From contig NC_092462.1 of NCBI RefSeq assembly GCF_047495875.1, forward strand, positions 31,778,023 to 31,842,022: 64,000 nucleotides of DNA, given 5' to 3'. The notes beneath the pieces are model-generated. The model saw nothing but the letters and a program-made list of their open reading frames with translations, had not been told where the DNA came from and made no database searches. Of this stretch, positions 15,301 through 25,580 are shown one piece after another. A program made the translations under genes and the position numbers. Each line of letters starts with the position of its first letter. The stretch's first letter is position 1. This stretch comes from Pithys albifrons albifrons. Lineage: Eukaryota; Chordata; Aves; Passeriformes; Thamnophilidae.

Positions 15301-18300
15301 CTATTTGAAAGGACAAGCAGTCTTGAAGGAAGTACTACATCCGTTCTAGTACACTAAGGGCCATGATAATAAAGTAATTGAAAAATATCTATCTTGATAG
15401 GTAGAAACAGTTGGGGACAAGTACATGACAGTGAGTGGTCTACCAGAGCCCTGCATGCATCATGCACGATCTATCTGCCACCTGGCTTTGGATATGATGG
15501 AAATAGCAGGCCAGGTTCAAGTGGATGGTGAGCCTGTACAGGTTAGTAAACGTGGGCATGAATGAAAAACCCATTCTTTGAGAGGATGGTACATCTTTGA
15601 AATATGATAATGCTCTAGTCCCAGTCAATGCAGGTTTTGTTATTGCTAGGTTTTGAGACTGATATCCACAAATTATAAGAAAAGTCACATGTAGATGTGA
15701 TGTGCAGTTCCCAAGCCTTAAAATCTAGTCATTGTGCTTTACCTTTTAAAGGACTAAATCGGGTCCGCATCATCTGTGTCTCTTTTCTGATCATTTTAAT
15801 GTAATCAAGAAATTACATTGTTGTGCATCAAGTGCAATCTGTTCCCTCACTGATATTTTTGATCATGCCTGAGATCCTCATGTCAACATGAGAAAATACT
15901 GCATTAAAAAGAAAAGTACAGTTCCATAGACAGTTAAAGCACTGATTACTGACACCGATCATATTAGTGGAAATTCACTCATTGTGGGATTTTATGAAGA
16001 TGTTGTGACATTGATACAGAACTAGGCAGGCTGCATTGACCTGTCCTTGTCAGAAGGCTGGGAGAGCAACATGATTAATGAGTGATGCATATTAACAGTA
16101 ACAATGTTACTGTTCTAACACCTAGCTTGGATCTGTGTACTTCACTTTGTCACTGGGCAAAGCAGTGAGATTTGATTTGGGGCTTTACAGTAAATGTAAC
16201 ATGCTATAAGGCTGAACTTCTCCAAATCCCTGTCCCATCTCTTGAGCTTTTAAGCACAAAATACCATGATGTTTCATCTGAGGAACATCTTTTTTTCTTG
16301 ACCTACGCCGTCTATTTCTGCACCTTTTAAGTACTCATTAAACACAGACCTGCAGAGTATACCTCTCTTCCCACCTTGTTTTTTTAGGTTCACAGTACTT
16401 AATAACAGCATGATGCATGCTGAAAAAATATGGAGTTTGCTTTTTCATGTGGAAGCCAGAGGCATGACACTGTACTAAAGTAAAAAAAAAAGTGGCAAAC
16501 CCCACAAAACTCAAAGATTTGAAAAAGTAGGAGTGGCACATTGGAAAAATAAACTCTAGTAGATATAAATGGCATATTACCTGCATTTAGTCAGAAATAT
16601 CAGATTAGTTACATTAATTTTGAATATTCAAACTTTATTTTTTCTCTCCAAAGATAACAATAGGAATCCATACTGGGGAGGTAGTCACAGGTGTCATAGG
16701 TCAAAGGATGCCACGATACTGTCTCTTTGGAAATACTGTCAATCTAACGAGCAGAACAGAAACTACTGGAGAAAAGGGAAAGATCAATGTCTCTGAATAT
16801 ACTTACAGGTGAGTGATGTATTTATTAGTGTTCACCTCTTAGAAGAAATCACTTTGTCAGCATAACATCAAAGCATTTTTGGAGTTGAAAGTGAGAGGAC
16901 TCTGCAACCATTATTTAAGTATGTGAGTTCTCATGAAACTGTATGGCAGACTGCATTATGATATACTGTAATCAGTATCCAAATATAATGATCTAGGGAT
17001 AAGTTCGAATATTTTTATAATTTGCTCACATATCTGTAGTATGTTTAATATTTTAGATAGTGTGTGGTGTGCATGCGTAGTGCATATATTTACATGTTTT
17101 CTCTTTCAATTTCAGGTGTCTTATGTCACCAGAAAATTCAGATCCTCAGTTCCACCTGGAGTACAGGGGTCCAGTTTCTATGAAGGGCAAAAAAGAACCA
17201 ATGCAGGTTTGGTTTTTGTCCAGAAAGAGTACAGAGACAGAGGTATGAGTAACTAGAGTGTAATTTTTTTTTTTCAAACAAGGCATAAACATTACAAATG
17301 TAATCTAGACCACTGAGATCCATTTGCATTTGCAAAACTAAATATTCCCTAACAAAAATGAAAAGTTTTGTACAGCACTAATTCATTAACATTTACTATC
17401 TTGACAGCACTCGAGAGTCCTTGATTATTTGTCTTTGCAGTTTGTGCAGTTCCTGAAAGACTACTTTTGATTTCAAAAAGTCCTTGAGGGAATGCCAAGT
17501 GTTTAAATATTTATATCTCTCTCTTACAGATTTATCCACTCTACTAGACTTTGCAGTATAATGTCCATTTATGTTTAGCTGACATGTCTGGTTATCAGCA
17601 CTTCAAAATTCACCATTTGCTTTCTCACGGTGAATGAGTAAATGTGCCTTCAAATACCTAGGCAGCAGTCCAGCAATTACTTGCAAGCAGGTTCACAGGT
17701 GATGTTTATGGTGGTCTGTTAACCCCTGATGGAATCTGCTTGTTCAGAGACTATTGCATTGTAGAGATCTTGCTTTAGAAATATGCAAGTTGAAAACTAT
17801 GTCTTTTAAATGACTTAGGAGTCTAAATCCTCTTCTCAAAATGATGTAGGGTAAAACTCTTGAAGCACTGAGTGGTCTTTTAGCTGGTGCCGCAGTTTCA
17901 GAATTCCAGGCACGTATTATCCAAAATCTCGGTAAAAGCCAATGAAATCTAGACTCGTAGTACAAACAGACAATGAGATTACAGTATGCCAGTGCTTTGC
18001 CATAGCTGAGCAGGTGCATACATTCCACCCATTGTCAACAGGAAGAAGAAAAGGGTAAAAGTAATTTACATAGCTTGAATTTTGCCCTAAAGTAATACAA
18101 AAAGGTTGAGTTTTAGGGTAATGTATTTAATCTTAAAAATACACTTAAAGAAAATAATGAGTCATCAATTACCTTGGCTGAAATAATTCATGTAAGTCAC
18201 AGAAAATTAATTATGTGTCTGAATACTCATGTATTTCTGAAAATGAAATTTAGGCTGTTAAACTGTTAAGGCTTTTCAGGAGATCTAATCCAGATTTATT

Positions 18301-20494
18301 ACCCCTGGCACCCAAGTATATGAATAATGACTAATTAACAGTAACTCCCAATAGTAACCTCTCATATTAAACTTCAAGGGAGAGCCTGTTCTTCAACTCT
18401 GCATTTTAGTATGTATTACTTACAATTTCTGGGAGCCACTTTTGAGAATACTTTTCTAATCTTATTCTACAGTAAGATTAGCTATAATTTCACATGGCTA
18501 TCATTATTTCAAATCTATATTTGTATTTAAAATACACTTTATTTAAACACCTTTCACTTTTTTTTGCTGCATTATCAATGTCCTATCATTTGTAGCAGGG
18601 CACATCATAATTTGAAATGTAAATTTCAGAGAGGTACTGAGTCAGATGGGTATTTTCCTTGTTTCAGTTTCAGACATGTTTAAATATAAGGTTCAGATAG
18701 TTTAGGATTTAAAATATTGCAATTTGTTTTCAGAGATCTTGTACAACCATTGGTTTTGTTAATCCTCACAGCAGTCTTGAGAGATATTTGCTAACACTGT
18801 ATCTAGTAATTGAGCTTTGTAGAGGGAGATATGGGGACAGGAATAAACCTGACAGAAAAATACTGTGAATGTGATTTTCAGAGGCACTTAAGACTTGCGG
18901 TGTAAGCACACTGAAAAAATCTAATTTTGTTCAGTTTTGTTAATTCTGAAATTCAGATACAGGTATAATTTTTAGAATCTCTTCTAAATTGTACTAAGAT
19001 TTGGAGAATAGAAGATTAGAAAGATGCATTGATTTGGTAATGTGAACTGATAATCATTTTTCCAGAGGTGATCTTGAAAAATGAAAGAATATAATCCTCT
19101 AATCTTTTAATTCTTTTTCACTCCCTGCACAATTTCATCTGTCTGTACACGAAAACATGCACTGACTTTTACTCCTGTAAGATTTTCTGCACTGTTTGCA
19201 TTTTCTCCTGTGAAGATAGTGTTTCATGGGTTTTTCTGGCACTTTATAGGCTGTGCACAATAGTTGTGATCCAATAGCAGAAATCAGATAACCAGCTTTT
19301 TATGTTGGTTTACTTCAAAGTAATCACTTCACTTTATGCAAGGATGTAATCTTGGGTTTTTTTTCAGAAATTTTTCAGGATGCTAAACTATTAATGTGTG
19401 CAGTGCCATTAATTTCAGGGGAATTGTTTGTAACAATAAATATGGCAAGTTAACATATATTCAGAAACTATATGGTAAACTTCCTGAAAGGGCACTCCGG
19501 AATATTGCAAGAAGTGGCTTATAGAAGTAAACATGAAAACAGTTCTTAAATCATCCTGAAGATACTTCTTCTGATTATGCTTTTACTTAAAGTTTTCTAC
19601 CTTTAATATCTTTACTCTAGAATAGATGCACTTTAGTGATATATTTTCATTGTATCCATTAGAGTTACTAGCACATTTGCAAATCTATCAGCATAATATT
19701 TTACCCTGAAGACTGATAATTAATACATGGTGAGGAAAGAGGACAGAGTTGTGAAACCAAATCTTAAAATAGCTCTTGCTCTACCAGGCCTGTAGAAACT
19801 TACAGGGTTGAAGCAGTTCAGCATGAGTCAAACTTGGTTCCTAAGCTGACTTCTCTAGTATCAGTCACCATGTGGAGCAGTTACTTCTGAGGAAGACCTA
19901 ATTTATAAGACAAAGTGTTTGTTTGGAGTGCTACTCCTTTATTTTTTTCCACTTCTTCCATGATACCAGTACAGCTAAAAATAGAATTGCATCAGAAATA
20001 CATAGAACAAAAGCAACTGTGACCAATTAGTCATTTTGCATCCACTTGTTTGCATGATATAAGATTAATTATTGCCATCTTCATTATTTTAACACTACTT
20101 CAGCTGAAGCTTCTCATTTGAGAAGCAGATTTGTTGTAAAAAATCCTGCAGAGAGCCTCAGATGTCTGGCTGCAATTTTCCTTCCTTCCCACTTTCAAAT
20201 AGCTTTCTCTTCTGCCCTGTTCCCACATTACTGATGGAAACAAATTAAAGTATCTTAGAGGTGGTAGTTCATCAGGGAATGTAAGAATTGTTACATTCCT
20301 ACATACAATACATATGAAAGAAATACATGCACTACCTATGCTTTGTTTTATTTTTATTGACTGATATTGGTTGCAAATTGTAAAATGTATTTTGTCACTG
20401 CATTAACCCGCTATGTTGTTGCTTCAAAGAAAATTCCTCATTTCTCCAATTCTACTTGCATGCACTCAAGGAAACAAAGCAAGATGCTTTCTGA
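42..20494 (+). CDS. GUCY1B1: Soluble guanylate cyclase subunit beta-1 (5' end outside window), gene span
   Basis: Beta-1 subunit of the cytosolic NO receptor, which pairs with an alpha subunit to turn GTP into cGMP. Ten exons (42-239, 8006-8236, 9668-9784, 10587-10720, 11507-11704, 13486-13723, 15401-15541, 16654-16808, 17116-17242, 20471-20494) join in frame with GT/AG borders to 520 codons plus stop. If the first codon is residue 100, the protein ends at 619, the usual family length. Domain order is H-NOX heme domain (end), PAS-like domain, coiled coil, cyclase domain. Residues seen: heme ligand H105 (57-59), heme-propionate motif Y-x-S-x-R at 135-139 (147-161), and base-recognition or catalytic E473, C541, N548 and R552. 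Position 426 is Gly where alpha subunits have a metal-binding Asp, as expected for beta. Exons for residues 1-99 lie left of the window. Identification is very secure; family facts are established knowledge. Confidence 0.97.
721..1017 (+). mobile_element. LTR-like element, 297 bp
   Basis: Begins TGTAGGGG and ends CCCTACA, so it has TG...CA ends with inverted termini. Inside are a TATA box (TATAAAA, 893-899) and AATAAA (918-923), followed by TG/CT-rich sequence, as in a retroviral U3-R-U5 layout read left to right. The outermost bases extend the inverted match (CCTT before, AAGG after), and no clean target-site duplication is visible, so the exact ends are uncertain. No retroviral coding sequence adjoins it, so a solo LTR is the simplest reading. 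Confidence 0.6.
2815..2975 (-). mobile_element. CR1 LINE fragment
   Basis: Reads as the reverse complement of the CR1 3' region. The phrase near 2822-2850 (catcttagtggccctgctag) and the stretch around 2880-2960 (ggacacagcactccagctg, ...cagtgctgagtagggg) are typical of avian CR1. It is old and diverged, with no open frame. Boundaries are approximate. Confidence 0.8.
3121..3265. repeat. (TCTA)n microsatellite
   Basis: About 17 uninterrupted TCTA units from 3122 to 3189, then an imperfect continuation with variants (ccag, ccgt, ggctg) to about 3265, followed by a short CATA/CA-rich tail. It lies within a GUCY1B1 intron. The long pure core makes length variation likely. Confidence 0.95.
6040..6606 (+). 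mobile_element. CR1 LINE, 5'-truncated, degraded
   Basis: The first part (about 6065-6290) still translates to the C-terminal end of the CR1 reverse transcriptase: a [12 protein letters not shown] motif, then [12 protein letters not shown] and DLITIYNFL, here with a late stop. It is followed by the CR1 3' UTR (about 6360-6570) ending in repeated tgattctgtg-like units near 6580-6606. Sense orientation to GUCY1B1. Old copy, because the frame is broken and the 3' part diverged. The 5' end is approximate. Confidence 0.9.
8006..8236 (+). CDS. GUCY1B1: GUCY1B1 exon, residues 166-242
   Basis: Follows a pyrimidine-rich tract ending in CAG at 8005; donor GT at 8237. 77 codons, phase 0 at both ends. 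Translation opens [10 protein letters not shown] and ends NAIYRVLPQ, the linker after H-NOX and the start of the PAS-like domain. It includes an acidic segment ([19 protein letters not shown]) typical of beta-1. Confidence 0.97.
8237..9667 (+). other. GUCY1B1 intron (1.4 kb)
   Basis: GT at 8237, AG at 9666-9667, with a T-rich tract just before the acceptor. AT-rich sequence; I see no repeat family or other gene in it. Confidence 0.85.
9668..9784 (+). CDS. GUCY1B1: GUCY1B1 exon, residues 243-281 (PAS-like domain)
   Basis: 39 codons, phase 0 at both ends, between a TTCTAG acceptor and an AAG|GTAACT donor. Translation begins [18 protein letters not shown] and ends VFVLRTK, matching the dimer-forming H-NOX-associated PAS-like domain. 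Confidence 0.97.
9785..10586 (+). other. GUCY1B1 intron (0.8 kb)
   Basis: GT at 9785, AG at 10585-10586. No repeat or further exon recognised. Confidence 0.85.
10587..10720 (+). CDS. GUCY1B1: GUCY1B1 exon, residues 282-326 (PAS-like domain)
   Basis: Acceptor CAACAG at 10581-10586, donor at 10721. 44 codons plus two bases of the Ser-326 codon, finished by the next exon. Translation runs from [15 protein letters not shown] to [13 protein letters not shown]. Reading past the donor adds only intron-coded residues. Confidence 0.97.
10721..11506 (+). other. GUCY1B1 intron (0.8 kb)
   Basis: GT at 10721, AG at 11505-11506. AT-rich; nothing else recognised. Confidence 0.85.
11507..11704 (+). CDS. 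GUCY1B1: GUCY1B1 exon, residues 326-392 (coiled coil)
   Basis: Starts with one base finishing Ser-326, then [16 protein letters not shown], and ends with two bases of the Thr-392 codon at a GTAAGA donor (11705). The second half ([20 protein letters not shown], then [10 protein letters not shown]) is the charged heptad region that forms the signalling coiled coil with the alpha subunit. Confidence 0.97.
11705..13485 (+). other. GUCY1B1 intron (1.8 kb) with TA microsatellite
   Basis: GT at 11705, AG at 13484-13485. Contains the TA repeat at 12250-12336. Otherwise AT-rich single-copy-looking sequence without a recognised gene. Confidence 0.85.
12250..12336. repeat. (TA)n microsatellite
   Basis: About 24 pure TA units (12251-12298), then TATATT/TATA variants to about 12336, in a GUCY1B1 intron. 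The Ile-Tyr open frame across it is only the repeat read as codons. Confidence 0.95.
13486..13723 (+). CDS. GUCY1B1: GUCY1B1 exon, residues 392-471 (start of cyclase domain)
   Basis: Acceptor TTTAG at 13481-13485; the first base completes Thr-392, then 79 codons up to an AAG|GTAAGC donor at 13724. It contains the [19 protein letters not shown] entry to the class III cyclase fold and the [12 protein letters not shown] strand. Gly-426 occupies the position of the catalytic Asp of alpha subunits, so this subunit needs the alpha partner for metal binding. That is normal for beta-1. Confidence 0.97.
14064..14848. mobile_element. Solo LTR, ERVL-like, 785 bp
   Basis: Starts TGTCTTGGTTTG and ends CCAAACTACAACA, giving imperfect inverted TG...CA termini. 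It is flanked by a perfect 5-bp duplication GTCTG (14059-14063 and 14849-14853). Five-base target duplications are typical of ERVL-class elements. It is GC-richer than its surroundings and has no gag/pol/env; the open frames inside are chance. The exact termini and duplication mean it inserted as a provirus and later lost its interior by LTR recombination. Confidence 0.88.
14940..15060. repeat. Degenerate GATA/TATA/TGTA simple repeat
   Basis: Low-complexity sequence built from agata, gatata, tatata, tgtatg and cagaga units. No single unit dominates, so it is probably a decayed microsatellite. Confidence 0.6.
15401..15541 (+). CDS. GUCY1B1: GUCY1B1 exon, residues 472-518 (cyclase domain)
   Basis: 47 codons, phase 0 at both ends; acceptor GATAG (15396-15400), donor CAG|GTTAGT. 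Opens [18 protein letters not shown], with Glu-473 for guanine recognition, and ends [10 protein letters not shown]. Near-identical to mammalian beta-1. Confidence 0.97.
15542..16653 (+). other. GUCY1B1 intron (1.1 kb)
   Basis: GT at 15542, AG at 16652-16653. Nothing beyond AT-rich intron sequence recognised. Confidence 0.85.
16654..16808 (+). CDS. GUCY1B1: GUCY1B1 exon, residues 519-570 (active site)
   Basis: Acceptor CCAAAG, donor CAG|GTGAGT. Begins [18 protein letters not shown], then [16 protein letters not shown] with Cys-541 (base recognition), Asn-548 and Arg-552 (transition-state/phosphate contacts). Ends with two bases of Arg-570. Confidence 0.97.
16809..17115 (+). other. GUCY1B1 intron (307 bp)
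   Basis: GT at 16809, AG at 17114-17115, with a CTCTTTCAATTTCAG tract. Nothing else. Confidence 0.85.
17116..17242 (+). CDS. GUCY1B1: GUCY1B1 exon, residues 570-612
   Basis: The first base completes Arg-570, then [15 protein letters not shown]... to [19 protein letters not shown] donor at 17243. If the donor is skipped, the frame adds one Val and stops (GTA TGA), so intron retention would make a protein only six residues shorter. Confidence 0.96.
17243..20470 (+). other. GUCY1B1 last intron (3.2 kb)
   Basis: GT at 17243, AG at 20469-20470. It separates the penultimate exon from the tiny last coding exon. AT-rich; no repeat family or gene recognised. Confidence 0.85.
20471..20494 (+). CDS. 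GUCY1B1: GUCY1B1 terminal coding exon, residues 613-619 and stop
   Basis: After an acceptor ...CACTCAAG, seven codons read ETKQDAF and stop TGA (20492-20494). Mammalian beta-1 ends with the same E-T-K-Q-D followed by two acidic residues. The phase fits (previous exon ends phase 0) and the total becomes exactly 619, which is why I accept so short an exon 3.2 kb away. The last two residues (Ala-Phe) differ from mammals. Confidence 0.88.
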   Translation, partial: ETKQDAF

Positions 20495-21256
20495 GCTGAG
20501 GGAAGAGGAAGAGGACGCTGGATAGGGTGCAATACAGTCTCCAAATAGGGTGCCAGGCAGTAAGGTTGAGTTACGGATGTTATTTCCCATTGCTATGTGC
20601 AGTACCATTGTCTTTTGCCCTACTCCTGAAATCATACTCACCATTTTTCTCCAGGCTTGCTTGCTAGTTTTTTGTCCTTATTGTTTGGTATTGTTATGTA
20701 TCTGCTATGAGCATGTATTTAAAGCTTTCCTTTTTTGATACGCATTTTTGCACGTCAGTCATGTGGCCTTTCCTACCACTGGATAATATTGAATGAAACT
20801 GTGTAGAATGCACGCCACAACTAACCAGTCTAATGCTTCACATCTTCATCTTCATCTCTGAAGTACAGTGGTTATGTGAATTGATGACATTTCTGGAAAG
20901 ATAGGTATTTCAGTTGATGGGCAGCACAATGAACCTAAAGAACTATTTTTAAAAATATTACCTAAAGCAGCATTATGAAAATTATTGTATAAATGTTGTT
21001 ATCAGATTTAGTTCTGCTATTACCATGCTTCCCCTTCATTTTGTGAATAGCATTTGATGCACTGTAAATTCCTGGTTAGAAAAAGGTTTCTCTTTTAGTA
21101 TCATCCTGCATTTTCCCTTTGTAGACACTCTGTAAACATCTGTATTGAAAGGGGGCAGTTGTTTTTCTGATATTGCCATTTGAAGCATGTGCCAATGTAC
21201 TTCTACTGAAATGCTGTCCATTTGCAATGTATTTCTCATTGATTTATATGAACTAA

Positions 21257-21262
21257 ATTAAA
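21257..21262 (+). terminator. Candidate polyadenylation signal (ATTAAA), GUCY1B1
   Basis: ATTAAA 763 bases after the GUCY1B1 stop. Which signal is used cannot be told from sequence. Confidence 0.35.
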
Positions 21263-21751
21263 TTGTCATATTAATAATAGATTGCTGGACAATTTTAGAC
21301 CACTTGTAGTGCATTGATTGTTATCTGATGGAGCCCCTGGTATTGAAAGGCATGCTGTCAGGACATAGTTGCCATGGTTGCTTTTTGGTTTGGTCTCTCT
21401 AATTTTCAGAAATTATCTTATTTTATTCCTTGGGAGGACCTGGTAATATTCTAGGCATCATGGCTTAATTAAGGAACGTTAAGCTTGGAAAGGGAGTGTC
21501 TTTTATCAACTGATGCAGTTAGTAAAAATCAACAATGTATCAGATGCATAGATGTTCCATTACTTCAATATGCAGTGCATTTTTATGTGAATAATATCTG
21601 TTCTTATCTGACTGATAATTTCTGAATATTTGCATTATAAAATAGGATAGTGCAATTACTTTGTGTATAAAAATTGTGTATATCTAGTATACCTTATTAA
21701 CACAGAATATATACGTATAAATGTTTCATGTTAATGTGCAAAAGAAATGGC

Positions 21752-21757
21752 AATAAA
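21752..21757 (+). terminator. Candidate polyadenylation signal (AATAAA), GUCY1B1
   Basis: First canonical AATAAA after the GUCY1B1 stop (1.26 kb downstream), followed by a T-rich run (ttattttttcc). This would give a 3' UTR of about 1.3 kb. Confidence 0.45.
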
Positions 21758-23071
21758 TTATTTTTTCCACTGACTTATAGAAATCTTGTGCTTTTCTTTT
21801 TGGTAGAAGACTGTATGTCACTGTTTGATGCGAAACAGCTATCTTCTCCATTAATTTTCAGTCCTAATTTAAATGAATTGTTGAGTCATTGTTCCAATGT
21901 TTGCAAACGTCCAAGAGTCTCACACATTCAGGTTAATGGATCACATCCTCAGATTAAAGTAGTGTTCAAAATGTTTGTATTAATGCTTCAAAAATAACAG
22001 ACAAGGTTGCAAAAGTGCAAAAGTCTCAGACAATATTTAACAATCAACAATTATTAGCCATTCACTTTGAGCAGGATATACATTACCAACCAAAGCATTA
22101 GGAATGGGAAATGAGGAGAGGAAGCCCCAGACTTTCTTCTCTGTCACCTCTCTGTCGGACAGCAACACATCCCAGCACACCATCAGAGATTGTCTCACTT
22201 GAATAGATACACAGCAGCAATTTGGATTTGAAGTTGATCAAGTTTATGGCAACTTTAATGGTGACTCCTAAAGACGTGGGATTTGTGACAGCTGTGGCTG
22301 TGTATTGATACAATTAACACAAATAACTCTGAAGAAACTGAAGTTCTGTATCACAGTTCAAGCTGATGGAATATGGCATGCCAGAAAACTTAGATAATGT
22401 CCAGAGTTTATATTCTACCTTCTTAATAACTTCAAAATATTAATGCTTCTGATAAGCCACACTGTAACATAACCAATTTCTTAAAGCACTAGAATGATAC
22501 ACACGTATTGTGTTCATATGGGAGCTTTTAGTACAATTTAGGCAGGTGCTTAACCACTTCTGTTACTAAAACTGGTCTTCACTTAACTGCTACATTCAGC
22601 TACTAAAATACTTTGGTTAAATATTATTCTCAGATAACAGTTAAACACTTCTTCAGGTATTTGGTTCTTTTGTGTGGGCTCTACTGCCTCTTATTTCACT
22701 GTAGTCATTTGCTTTTTCAATAGAAGCTCTGTAGCTGAAACATGAAACAGAATAATTGCCAAAGTCTGTTTCAAAGGTCTTTACAAATGCACATACATTA
22801 TTTTAGTATTTTTGCAAAAAAAGTTTGAAGCAAGGAGAAGGGAAAAGCAGCCATGAAATTGCAAATTGTGGAATGCTAAGCTGTTTGTAATCTTTTGGAT
22901 CATATGCATTCCTTGGAATTCAGGCAAGAGAAATTGGTTTATGATGGTGTTTGTGCTGTGGCCGTGTAGGGCACTCTGAGACTCTACTGCTGATTTAAAG
23001 TTGGCAGTGCAGTTGCCTTCCAAAATGCCAGTTTGGTGCTTGGTAAGAACAGCCTCTGGGCACATAACTTT

Positions 23072-23097
23072 GTGTTTGTTTGTTTGTTTGTTTGTTT
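23072..23097. repeat. (GTTT)n microsatellite
   Basis: About six TTTG units in a row. Short, with no further structure. Confidence 0.9.
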
Positions 23098-23174
23098 TCT
23101 TAACAGAACAATAAACAATGTATGAGATGCTCATTTTGATATCTAGTTACAGAATTGTCACAAAAATATCTTGA

Positions 23175-23365
23175 CTGGAAGGTATTCAGTCATTGGAACA
23201 GGCTGACCAGGGAAGTGGTGGAATCACCATCCCTTGAAGTGTTCAAATGGCATGTACATGCAGCACTTGGGAATATGGTTTAGCAGTGAACACGGCAGTG
23301 CTAACTCAATGGTTGGACTAAGTGGTCTTAGAGGTCTTTTCCAACCTTAATGTCCTTCTCTATAA
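23175..23365 (+). mobile_element. CR1 LINE 3' tail
   Basis: Reads ...cattggaacaggctgaccag, then gtggaatcaccatcccttga, and later gtctttTCCAACCttaatg, the classic CR1 3' UTR in sense direction. Strongly 5'-truncated (about 190 bp) and diverged. Confidence 0.85.
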
Positions 23366-25304
23366 AGGACATCCTACAGGAATGACACATGAAGACAAAA
23401 GAAGTAAGTTTATGTGAGATTTTTTTTTATGACTTATTTATGGTGTTTAATGTAGATATTAGTACAAACCATATCTGACTAGTTCCAAGCTCACATTTAA
23501 AAGACAATCATATGCACAAGAAGAAAATAGGAACGGATATGATTGCATCTGGCATGAATAAAAACTGGATGGAGCTAGAGGCCCCAGAATCTTTTATTTG
23601 AGCAAAATTGTAGTTAAAATTAATAAAGGTTTGAGTGTGCTGCAGTCAAGCTGTGCACTGCAATGTACACTCTTGTACTCTGAAATTTCGATAGCCTTGT
23701 CAGTAACACGTATCTTCACAGAGCCAAAGCAAGGCCTGAGGCATCTGTATCCTAAAATGTGGGTTTCATTCATCATACAGATAGGTCATCACTTTACATA
23801 TTTTGTCACAAACTCTAAAATGGTTATTCAATGCATTTCCAGAACCACTGTATGTTAAAAAGGAGGGAAATAAGTTGGGTCTTCATGTTGTAATACTAGG
23901 AGAACTCATAGAGATTTTGGCATTCATGTTCTCCAGAGAGTCATCAGCCAGCATAGTGGTACAAATGGCAGCTTATGGGCAATGGTACATTAATTCTGTC
24001 AGTCACTGTGTTGGCTTATCGTCTCCAGGTAAAGTGAAGTTACTGGACTTACAGTCCTGTTTTACTTTAAGATTTTCATTTTTATTGTAACAAGATCCTT
24101 TCCTGAGGGAGGGAATCCGAAACTTTTGTCATTTCATGTACCTACCTGACCATGAGGTGGGAGCAAGTAATAAGCCAGCAAACAGAGCTTTGTTAATGTA
24201 ACTGTAGGAAAAAAAAAGGTTCTGTTCCCCAATCTATAACTGCACATACAAGGCACTATTTTTTTTCTGCTGTTCTTCAGACTTCTGGCTGACAGTTATG
24301 GAAAAACTGCAACAGTATGTGCTGTCTCCACCAATTCATGTTTTGTTACTAGCAGGAAAAGGCTAATGTTCATTTTCATCATAATCAATGGGTCTTTTTG
24401 CCAATGTGACTGTTTTGGAGATAATGACAATTATGGAATGTAAGAACAATATTGTGATTATTATTCTGGAATGAAGTTGTGTAATCTCCTTTATAAAGGT
24501 TTTGTTCCTGACTATTCCCCATATCCAGCAGTCAGATTGGCATTGTCTTTGCTGCTGGTTTTTTCAGAGATGGTTATACACCTAGTACAGATTCAATGCT
24601 ACAGAACAACTGTACTTTCAAGGGAGACAATTTTGTGTGATGATTATATATCTGTTCAGATGCTAGACATGTCTGGCAGGAAGCCAGTGTAGTTTTTTTA
24701 TATTATAGGTTCTTAGGGTCATTCTAGCATTTCAGAATTGATTTTACACTTTGATAAGTGTGGTGTCCTGTCTAGTGCTCAAACAACTGACTTTTGTTTA
24801 AAATGACAGAAATTAGCTCAGTGCAGGCAAAAGGCTGAAAATGTTCTCAGTTCCTAGCTGGTGTTGAACATAATCCTGAACTGGAGACCAATTAAGTCAA
24901 CAGTCCTTGAGCCTTTGTTTAAAAATAAAGAAACAAAACCCCAGAAAAACTGCACAGCCACAGTTTTGAAATGAGAAATAAAACTCTGAGTTTAGTATTG
25001 TTAACTTTGGCTCCTATGTCAATGTGAGCATAGTGCTGTAATTAACTGTGTGAAAAATGAACCATCTTCATAAATCACACTGAAGTATGCAATGTACTAA
25101 GCGTGAAGAAATGCACATCTATTTCTCACAAGTCCTAAACACTGTGTGAAGCTCTTGGAAAGAAAAGACAGACAGTTGTGTTCTGTTATTTTCAGATCTT
25201 TTGTGCTAGTCAATAAATGTAAATTTTCCTATGCAAAGTGTTCAGAAACAATCTGATTTCCAACATAAAACTGTATAAGGAGGTTGAAGAGTAAGTAACC
25301 TGTT

Positions 25305-25318
25305 TCAGCAGAGGGCAG
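25305..25318 (+). promoter_or_regulatory. CTCF-like motif
   Basis: TCAGCAGAGGGCAG fits the CTCF core (CCASYAGRKGGCRS) at 13 of 14 positions. It lies in the convergent spacer. Sequence match only; binding is inference. Confidence 0.35.
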
Positions 25319-25540
25319 AGTGAATCATTCAGACCTTCAATTGCCTGTACAAGGAACCAAAGCCTTGCTTTCTGTCACATTGTAGGTGTTTGTGGGCAAT
25401 TTCATAATGATCTAGAGGATGAGAAACTTGCCCACAAAAGAAGGATGCACCCCTTTCAACACAGCCTTCCTTTCCTACATGATCCTATCCTTGAAGTTTT
25501 ATAAATGCATGTGTGCGCACACGCACATATGTATATCTCA

Positions 25541-25580
25541 CTTTTCTTCTTTCCTTGCTGCTTTTCTTCTTTCCTTGCTG
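25541..25580. repeat. Perfect 20-bp tandem duplication
   Basis: The pyrimidine-rich unit cttttcttctttccttgctg occurs twice back to back without a mismatch, next to a short CA/GT-rich stretch (25508-25535). Looks like recent replication slippage. Confidence 0.95.

Larger units (their letters stand above)
13724..15400 (+). other. GUCY1B1 intron (1.7 kb) with solo LTR
   Basis: GT at 13724, AG at 15399-15400. Nearly half is the solo LTR at 14064-14848. 14940-15060 is a degenerate GATA/TATA/TGTA-rich simple-repeat zone. Confidence 0.85.
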
